Source of the DNA: Rosa chinensis
Taxonomy: Eukaryota; Streptophyta; Magnoliopsida; Rosales; Rosaceae
Assembly (NCBI RefSeq): GCF_002994745.2
Contig: NC_037093.1
Coordinates: 13,527,555-13,591,554 of the forward strand
Reading direction: 5' to 3'
Length of the DNA stretch: 64,000 nucleotides
Shown piece after piece: positions 56,729 to 64,000 of the stretch (position 1 is its first letter; the number at the start of each line of letters is the position of its first letter). The position numbers and the translations under genes are program-made. The notes beneath the pieces were generated by a model. That model did no database searches, was not told where the DNA came from, and worked only from the letters and a program-made list of their open reading frames with translations.

Positions 56729-57063
56729 GGCTCTCAGGCTGTTGGGAGTTTGAATTTTTGGGGGAATTGGGAAATCTAGGGTTTAGAGGATTGGGGGAAT
56801 GGTGGTTGGGAGAGGGAGTGGTGAGAAGAAGAAGATGGGAATGATGATAGGAGCTGGTGGTGGTGGCTGGGCTTAGCTTAGCTGGTCATGCTGTCACGGT
56901 CAGAGTCATGGTCATGTGGATGGAGGTGGTGACCCACCTCTTGGATCAATACGCACCCCTGCGCATTTTAGGATTATTCGGATAGGATCAATTCTGCCAC
57001 GTCGGATTATGTCTTTAATTTCTTCCTTCCTTTCTTTTCTTATGGAATAATTTTAGTTGTTAA
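56729..57063 (-). promoter_or_regulatory. Promoter/leader region of the DUF829 gene
   Basis: Immediately 5' of the start is a CT-rich stretch on the gene strand (56740-56870), as in plant leaders. The MULE at 57073 lies about 340 bp upstream and bounds the native promoter. No TATA box was identified with confidence. Confidence 0.4.
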
Positions 57064-58032
57064 TTGTTTTTTAGGAAAATCGTCCAAACAGTGTCTGTAC
57101 TTTTTCAGACTATTAATTTTCATACCTGTATTTTGAAAAACCTCAAAATAGTATCTGACGATTTAAGCCCGACCCAATTTATGTACCTATCAACAGTAAA
57201 GCAGTCAACTCCGTTAAATTTTAAGGGGTAAAAACGATACTTCATATATTTTGATACAGTAAATCAATTTTAAAATAATGAAAATCCAAAATAAACCCCC
57301 AACTTTGAGGTTGGGGAGACTCAAACCCATCCCAACACAGATGGGAATGAAAGCCCCGACCACCAGAATACTTGCTTATAGGGGCGGATCCAGCTGGGTT
57401 TCGGTTGGGCTCAAGCCCCACCGAGCATTTTGGGCCTAAAAAAAAAACTTAGGTTTATAGGTTTATAATTTTTTTTTTTTATGTTTTATCTTTCATCTCA
57501 GGCCCCACCGAAGTCGGGGTTGGAGGCTTGGATCCCTAATTCCCTAAACTGAAACACAGCAACCCGCCGTTTCGAGTGACTCTTTCCATCCCCGCCTTTC
57601 TCTCGTCTCCGAGCTTCAGGATTCAGGAGTTCAGGTATCTCTCACTCCCAGTCTCCCTCAGTCCCTCTCCGTCTTCTTGTCCTCCTCTTCCTCTTCTTCG
57701 TCTGATCGTCTCTTCTTATCTTCTTCTTCGTAATTGGATTGAATCAATCACCCATTTGAAATTGAAATTGAATTCCCCAGAGTAATGAAATTGTGTGTAT
57801 GAATGATGCCTAGATTGGAGCTACTTTCATTGCTTGATGCAATGATGCCTAATGCCTTGATTTGCTATTTTGCTTCGGTTAATCTGGAGTTCTCGACCAG
57901 ACGACCACGGATCACCTGATTCACCTCAATGAAAATTGAAATTGTAAGTTATTTCTTTTTCAGTTTATCTAGAATTCTAGTTGTTGAAATGCTGAATGTT
58001 GAATACCTGAGTTGAATTGATGATGTCTTGAT

Positions 58033-58037
<5 letters not shown>

Positions 58038-58079
<42 letters not shown>
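58038..58079. repeat. (TA)n microsatellite
   Basis: About 20 TA units within the nested hAT. Confidence 0.92.
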
Positions 58080-58082
<3 letters not shown>

Positions 58083-58126
58083 GATATTGCCGATAGAAGT
58101 GTTCTCTATGTGATATATGTGGCATA

Positions 58127-58318
58127 ATGGCCGATATAAATGTTATTTATGTGGCAATGAACATTGTTAAAAATAAACTCAGAAACAAAATGGAAGATGA
58201 GTTTCTTGGTGATTGTATGGTCCTTCACATTGAGAAAGAGTATGCTGAATCTATTGACAATGATGAGGTGATTAAAGAGTTTGAAGCTTCATGTACTCGT
58301 AGAATTAGATTTAGTTAG
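58127..58318 (+). pseudogene. C-terminal remnant of a TTF-type/ZMYM1-like hAT transposase
   Basis: The frame includes VAMNIVKNKLRNKMEDEFLG followed by DCMVLHIEKEYAESIDNDEV and ends in an Arg-rich FEASCTRRIRF. This matches the last segment of plant TTF-type zinc-finger/DUF4371 hAT transposases (AMKIVKNRLRNRM...DNDxIMQRFQ). The catalytic core and zinc finger are deleted. Confidence 0.7.
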
Positions 58319-58859
58319 TTTATGCTCTTGTATTATATTGCATTGCACGTTTATTTTATTATTGAGTTTGTTCTTTAATTTTGTATATGCATTAGACGGT
58401 AAGGCTCATTATGTCCCCTCTGACTAGGTGTATTATTTTTTCAATTAATAAAATTCTCTCGCACCGTCGAGATTCTCTATTATTTTTTTTCCTTCACTTT
58501 GTTAAGAAATCCAAGCCCCACCGAAGGTGGAATCCTGGATCCGCCCCTGCTTGCTTGGTATTAGTATGTGGCAAACAAAAATTATATATATCATTTAGCA
58601 CAAAATAACTTTTTCTTTGACCATTCTGTCATCTTCCTTATCGTGTTTTGCAGTCTCTGCAAATATCTTTCTCTCCTCCTTCTTCATTCCAGATTCCCAG
58701 CCACGAAGTTTCATACTATTAATTGGACAAAGAATACATGTTACATGTTCATCTAATTCAACTCTTCAATCCAAAATCAGTTCTTTTCAACACCATAAAC
58801 CAACAACAATAACAAATCTTTGACAATTGGATTCTTCAAGCTGCTGGTCTGATTCAATG

Positions 58860-59850
58860 GCAATGGGAGCTGGCCCAGAGAATCCCAATATCCTTTTAAT
58901 AATGCACAAAAACAAATAAAAGTTCTACCAATGCTCATACTCAATCATCAAATCTATATACACAAAATTCTCCAAGAACAAAATCATTTTCTTGCTAGAG
59001 AAACATGGAAAATGAAAGACAAAAGCCTAGAAAATTAGGCTTGATAGAACTCTTCTTAGACCCAGCCACTGAATCGAGCAATGTAAATCTTGAAACTAAA
59101 ATTGCGGAAGAAGAGTTGAAAGAGAAAGCTCCATATCAAAGAGAAAGCTCTCTCGATCACCAGAACTCGTCCATTGGTGGGAGGCGGTGTAGAGGAGATC
59201 GGCGCCGCGCAGGAGGAGCCCTGAATACAGTGGCCGGAGCACCAATCCCAGCTCGCAAAACCTAAACCCGACTCATCCTAATCTCTGCATACACCTCTCC
59301 CTTCCACTTCCTCTCCCCTAGCTTCTCCGCCACACCCACCGCCGCCTCTGCGCCGAGTCCACGATCCCATCCTCACCGCCTCCTCTCCCCTCCCTTTCAT
59401 TCCCCTAGGCAGGACGAGACCGACCCGAACTTGGCCCGGAATGCTGCCGCGAAGTAGTTTGGCTTCGTAGATCCCAAATTGAGCATAATGGATTTCTTAG
59501 ATCGACGGTCACTACAATTCAACCGTCGATCCCAAATTCCACTAGTGATAATCTCGAATTTGACCATGACAAGCTTCGCAATCTTTGTCTAAGGAATCCA
59601 TTGCTGGGATCTTCGGCGACTCCCTCGATAAACCCACCAAACCACGCGTCATCGCAGTCTCTATGGCCGGGTTTTGCGTGCTCTGCTGCAGACATCTCCA
59701 GCTCCGATTCCCCTTCACCATGTCTAAAGCCTGCGACGTCTACTGCGCCAATCTCAAAAGCTGCCTCTTCCTCACCATCGCTCTCTCCTCCTCAAATTAA
59801 GGTTCTGGAGACTGATTTGGGGGAAAAGGATTAGGGAAGTGAAGGGATGA
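58860..59850. pseudogene. Possible captured gene pieces inside the MULE
   Basis: The frame 59005-59265 (86 codons, MENERQKPRKLGLIELFLDP) and the GC-rich frames 59585-59800 and 59601-59834 are unlike the AT-rich flanks. Neither reading is recognised, and overlapping frames at 59585-59834 cannot both be real. A (C/T)-rich leader-like stretch lies at 59270-59400. Confidence 0.3.
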
Positions 59851-60221
59851 AATTACCCTTGAAAAGTTAACGTCCCTAACGTCGTTAGTGATTTCAGGTA
59901 TGAATATTGGGTCGGGCTTAAATCGTCAGGTACCATTTTGATGTTTTTCAAAGTATAGGTATGAAAATTAATAGTCTGGAAAAGTTCAGACACTGTTGGG
60001 ACGATTTTCCCTTGTTTTTTAACTAAGACGCTTTATAAATAAAACTAAAATAAAATAATTAAAAAAATTCTTAGTAATTCCTTTTTATGTGAGTGTGGTG
60101 CTTATAGGGTTACCTCATTGTCTCGCTGTGTGGTTGACTCATTCAGGGTGCGTTCCTTTAATGAAGATTGAATGTGGATTTGAATCATTTTATTGGAATT
60201 ATATTATGACCAAGGCACAAT

Positions 60222-62040
60222 ATTTTTATTTTTATTTTTTTTTGAATCTAAAGAGGTCAACCATTTATTGAATAAAAAATCACTTACACAGTACAAATGT
60301 CAGCTGCAATTGCAGCTTGTAAAAAAACTGGAACTGAAAAGAAAAATTCGACCTGCCTAAGTGAGCAAGCATGATTAGCCAACAAATGGGCCACTGTATT
60401 GCCCTGTCTACCCACATGACTCACATGAAGAACACCCTAAGCTACTCCCCAAACCATTACATCATCATAAAGCTTGCCAAGCAAAGATGTGTTAGCAGAA
60501 ACCTCAGAGGAGAGTTGTCGTTGGACTTCCATAGCATCAGTCTCAAAGATTGTAGGACCAAAACCATGCTCTAGTGCGAACTCAAGTGCACCTTTACACG
60601 CCAAAATATCTGCATGTTTCGGCGATATCAAGTCATTCAACTGACTAGCGCCACCTCCCAACATGATCCCATTCTCATCCCTAAACACAAAACTCAGTCC
60701 ACCCTTCCGAGTAGCATGATGAAAAGAACCATCGACGTTAATCTTTACCAGACCTACCGGTGGAGCTCTCCACACTACCCTTAGCTATCTTCTAGGCCTG
60801 GAAGGCTACAAATTATAGAACCTAAACTCCTGCAACCTGGACACAAGACCCACACTAACATCCCCGGCTGCCCTTTGCTTTTGATTCCATATCCGATCAT
60901 TTCTCTCCTTCCAGATCCCCCATAATGAGAATAGGAGTTCTCCCAACTAAGTTAAAGACAACTGTTGTACACACTTATCCAGCCAAATAAGAACATCATC
61001 AGCCATATTACTAGGATTATAGCAAACCTGCTGAAGCAGAGCATTCTTGTGAAGCACAGCTTGAGTGAAAACACAGTCCAGACATAAATGAAGGGTTGTT
61101 TCATTTTTAGACTCACACAACACACACCTATGCGAATCCAACACCACCCTTTTCGAAGCCAAACTACTCAAAGAAGGAAGAATATCCAAACACACTCTCC
61201 AGATATGTATTTTAGCTTTGTTTGGGATAACCACTTTCCAAAGCTTCTTCCAAAAACCCGTCCCAACAGGGAGCTACAGTGGATTGTAACTAGAAGAGTT
61301 CGAAAAAATAGATCGATATGCAGTCTTGACTGAGAACCTACCATCCCTCGATAGTTTCCAACATAAACGGTCCGGCACATCTTGTCGACTCAATGGAATT
61401 GCAGCAATCACTTCTGCTTCCTCCTCCAAAAAAATCTCAGTTAACAGGGGAACATTCCACCTCCCAATATCAAGCATGAGCTTGCTTACTTTACTAACCT
61501 CCCCTGTCGCACCCGAGTTGGTAGGTCTCCCTAGAGGCAAAGCTACCGCCCAATTACCCGAGAAGATGTCCAACTCCCTACCATTACCTACCTGCCAGTA
61601 ACAACCTCCTTAAAGAAGTTCTCTAGTGGAGAAAATACTTCTCCACGAGTAAGAAGGGGAAGCATGAGGCAAAGCCTCCCAAAAGGAGTGATTCGGGAAG
61701 TATCTCGCCTTGTATAGATGCGCAATAAGAGATGAAGGATTCTGCAAGATTTTCCAGGCTTGTTTTGCTAGCATGGCAGAATTAAAGTTGGATAGACTAC
61801 AAAAACCCAAGCCACCCTCTTCTCGCGGATTACAAAGAGCATTCCAACTCTTCCAATGGATCTTCCTCGTGTCCAGAGTACTTCCCCACCAAAACCTTGC
61901 ACACTACTGTTCCAGATCATCACAGAAACTCTTGGTAAGTTGGAAGACACTCATAGCATAAGTAGGTAATGCTTGAGCCACCACCCTTATCAAAATGTCT
62001 TTTCCAGCCCCTCTCAACAACAATTTATTTATCATTGATC
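60222..62040 (-). mobile_element. 5'-truncated L1-type LINE, antisense
   Basis: Read on the minus strand: end of reverse transcriptase with the maturase-like block (61610-61960; SNFNSAMLAKQAWKILQNPS, FPNHSFWEA), linker (61274-61573), RT zinc-binding domain (60947-61234; KAKIHIWRVCLDILPSLSSL, CVLCESKNETTLHLCLDCVF) and RNase H (60437-60775; LVKINVDGSFHHATRKGGLS, IFETDAMEVQRQL). A T-run at 60222-60242 is its poly(A) tail. Frames are separated by stops and shifts. It differs clearly from the LINE at 33.8 kb. No target duplication was found. Confidence 0.85.
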
Positions 62041-62193
62041 TCTTTTTTTTAGTCACTTTTTAATTTTTCAAATGTTATTTTCTTTCTTACTTTATTTAAA
62101 ACTTACTTCTCATCTAGTGGTCTGAGTTGTTCGATCTTGTTGGTGGAGGACAATTTCAATGGCCAGCGTGGGGTGATCTGACTTTTAGGGTGT

Positions 62194-62385
62194 GAGAAGT
62201 TCTTGTATGGGGCAGCCGCATGGCCACGTGGTGCGGCTGACCAATCATTGCCTAGCAGGGGAGGTGTTTTGGGTATTTTACTTTAAAAAGTAGGGACATT
62301 TTCTGAAAAGAGAGAAAAATTTCTTGTTTTCGATTGGAGGGCCGCACCGCCATGTGGTGCAGCAGCCCCTATGCAAGAATTTCTC
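62194..62385. mobile_element. Tiny Mutator-like MITE
   Basis: Ends GAGAAGTTCTTG and GAGAAATTCTTG (read inward) continue as a roughly 50-bp imperfect inverted repeat with GCCGCATGG/GGTGCGGC blocks. A perfect 9-bp duplication TTAGGGTGT lies at 62185-62193 and 62386-62394. 192 bp, non-coding. Confidence 0.88.
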
Positions 62386-62571
62386 TTAGGGTGTAGCATG
62401 TTATCTGAGGTTGACGGCGTCGGTAAATTTGAATCATCTTATTGGGAGTTAAATAGCCATATTTCACTGTTATTTCCCTCCAACTTTTTCATGTGTTCTC
62501 CTTACTCTATTCAATACTTATTTCAATTTTCAACAAACAATAATACCATTTACTTATCCTAAATTATTTAT

Positions 62572-63567
62572 GGACAAAATACTGTTTACTCCCTATACTT
62601 ATAGGGTTTCGACGTTTCAGTCTCTGACGTTTCAATTTCACCTAAAAACTCCCTAAACTCTTCAATTTCACCCAATTGGTCCTTGCCGTCAAGAACTCCG
62701 TTATCGTGTTGATGTGGCAGTCATTCTGCAGTAAAATGACTATTTTACCCTCACTGACCCAAAAAAAATAAAATTCTCTATTTTTTTTAACTTTCTTTTC
62801 TCTGTTTTTTTTAACTCTCTTTTCTCGATTTTTTTATTTTTTCTTCTTTTTTTTAATTCTCTTTTCTTCTCTTTTTTTTTTTAACTCTCTTTTCTGTTTT
62901 TTTTTTTATTCTCTTTTTTTCTTCCTACTCTTTTTTTTCAACTCTTTTTTCGCTCTCTCTCTCTTTTTTTTAACTCTTTCTTCTCTATTTTTTTAATTTT
63001 TTCTTTTTTCCTACTTTTTTTAACTCTTTTTTCTCTCTTTTTTTTTAACACTTTTTTCTCTTTTTTTTGTAACTCTCTTTTCTTTTTCTTTTTTTTTAAC
63101 TCTCTTTTCTTTACTTTTTTTAATTTGTTCTTTAATTTCTTTTCCTACTCTTTTATTTTTAAACTCTTTTTTCTCTATTTTTTTAATTTTTTCTTTTTTT
63201 TTCCACCTCCCTTTCTTTGGCGCCAAAACTGTTCAAATATTTCTCTCTCAAGTTACCATCAGAAACTGCCAAAAAGACCAAATCACCGCCTAGTGCAGGA
63301 AAACTCAAACATCTTATCCTCTTGGATTCTCTCTTGGCTCATCATCTCAGCAAACCAACACCATATAAATGTTATTGACGTTGAGAGAAAGCTTCTAATA
63401 TAGCTCCAATATCACGAAGCAGCCGGAATCTGAAGGGAAGAGAACCCGACCATTCCGGCATATAGGCGTGGCCAGAAACTGGAGCTGCGATCAGAGAGGG
63501 GGAAGAGATGGCTGAAGAGCAGAGAGGAGGAAGAGGAAGAAGAAGTAAAAAGAAAAGAGAAAGAAAT

Positions 63568-63605
<38 letters not shown>

Positions 63606-64000
63606 AAATAAAAAAAAGAACAAATTTTAAAAAAATAGAGAAAATTCGTTAAAAAAAAAAAAAAACAGAGAGAACAAAACAAAAATAGAGAAAATAGAGT
63701 TAAAAAAAAATTAGAAAAAAAAGTTAAAAAATAGAGAACAAATTAAAAAAAATAGAGAAAAGAGAGTTAAAAAAAAAACAAAGAGAGAAAAGAGAGTTAA
63801 AAAAAGAAGAAGAAGAACAAATTAAAAAATAGAGAAAAGAGAGTTAAAAAAAACAGAGAAAAGAAAGTAAAAAAAAAATAGAGAAATAAGTATAAAAAAA
63901 AATAGAGAAATTTTTTTTTTTGTCAGTGAGGGTAAAACAGTCATTTTACTGTAGAAAGACTGCCACATCAGCAAGATAACAGAGTTTTTGACGGAAAGTT
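62572..64000. mobile_element. Foldback-like Mutator-type element, right end beyond the window
   Basis: The left terminal region (62572-62773, GGACAAAATACTG onward) has an inner part complementary to 63912-64000 (GTAAAATGACTGTTTTACCC on both, read inward). The inner arms are pyrimidine-rich at 62780-63205 (T-runs plus AACTCTCTTTTCTC units) and purine-rich at 63560-63910 (AGAGAAAAGAGAGTTAAAAA units), complementary in kind. The left start resembles the 37466 element. The outer right end and duplication are not visible. Confidence 0.7.
63206..63560 (-). pseudogene. Central unique segment of the foldback-like element
   Basis: A non-repetitive GC-richer stretch between the arms. The minus frame 63372-63623 reads SSAISSPSLIAAPVSGHAYM and GSLPFRFRLLRDIGAILEAF before low-complexity Ser-Leu repeats from a (GA)n run at 63571-63602. 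It could be captured coding sequence; the family is not recognised. Confidence 0.3.

Larger units (their letters stand above)
57379..58549 (+). mobile_element. Deleted hAT element retaining a transposase C-terminus
   Basis: Ends TAGGGGCGGATCCAG and CAGGGGCGGATCCAG (read inward) lie between CTTGCTTA (57371-57378) and CTTGCTTG (58550-58557), an 8-bp duplication with one change. CCCCACCGA words recur at both ends. It contains a coding remnant (58127-58318) and a long TA run (58038-58079). Nested in the Mutator-like element. Confidence 0.85.
57073..60011. mobile_element. Mutator-like element with ~115-bp inverted repeats
   Basis: The left end (AGGAAAATCGTCCAAACAGT) and right end (GGGAAAATCGTCCCAACAGT, read inward) match for about 115 bp, including ACGATTTAAGCCCGACCC. 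A perfect 9-bp duplication TTGTTTTTT flanks it (57064-57072, 60012-60020). It contains a nested hAT (57379-58549) and GC-rich coding-looking pieces at about 59005-59265 and 59585-59834 that may be captured exons (Pack-MULE). No MULE transposase. Confidence 0.92.

Noticed and set aside
62185..62193. TTAGGGTGT as a telomere remnant
   Set aside because: A single 9-mer that is repeated exactly as a target-site duplication.

Overview
This is nuclear DNA from a plant, very probably a eudicot. It has AT-rich spacers, small exons with GT..AG introns, plant-specific B3-domain genes, and dense plant transposons (copia, L1 LINEs, tRNA-derived SINEs, hAT, Mutator-like, CACTA and Helitron). Rosaceae would fit, but the sequence does not prove it. 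There are no operons, CRISPR arrays, rRNA or tRNA genes, or prokaryotic systems.

Only three genes look structurally intact, all on the minus strand at 45-57 kb. Two encode B3-domain putative transcription factors of the At3g19184/Os06g0194400 type (45251-47024, 286 aa; 50652-52888, 339 aa). One encodes a DUF829/TMEM53-type alpha/beta-hydrolase-fold protein (54036-56728, 413 aa). Every exon was placed by reading splice sites, and each set joins in frame. A third, broken B3 copy lies at 35498-36543. It is a segmental duplicate of the second copy, and part of its 5' half is displaced to about 39.1-39.5 kb. A single-copy minus-strand reading frame at 17305-18431 may be a gene or a recent pseudogene.

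Layout. 0.5-0.75 kb: SINE. 0.9-4.9 kb: Mutator-like element (MULE) carrying a hAT element. 5-17.2 kb: Helitron-associated DNA with two copies of a Helitron 3' end and fragments of several host genes (DnaJ, EMC2, IQM calmodulin-binding protein, NAD(P)-binding protein), interrupted by a GC-rich hAT. 17.3-21.8 kb: a possible gene, a CACTA-like remnant, an LTR remnant, a short L1-like retroposon and a second SINE. 21.8-33.6 kb: a copia retrotransposon missing most of its 5' LTR, split by a 4.1-kb CACTA element and preceded by a repeat found again at 36.9-38.6 kb. 33.7-34.8 kb: truncated LINE. 35-47 kb: B3 copies 1 and 2, separated by hAT-in-hAT, MULE and MITE insertions. 47.4-50.1 kb: a GC-array hAT. 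50.6-56.9 kb: B3 copy 3 and DUF829. 57-60 kb: a MULE containing a hAT with a transposase remnant. 60.2-62 kb: an antisense LINE. 62.2-64 kb: a MULE-type MITE and a foldback-like element running off the window.

I found no new multi-gene system. The most unusual signals concern element architecture and regulation. Four hAT elements of different sequence each carry dense subterminal arrays of short CG-containing words. The copia leader has seven evenly spaced GCCACGTCA words. B3 copy 3 has microsatellites directly at two splice donors and a duplicated splice acceptor.
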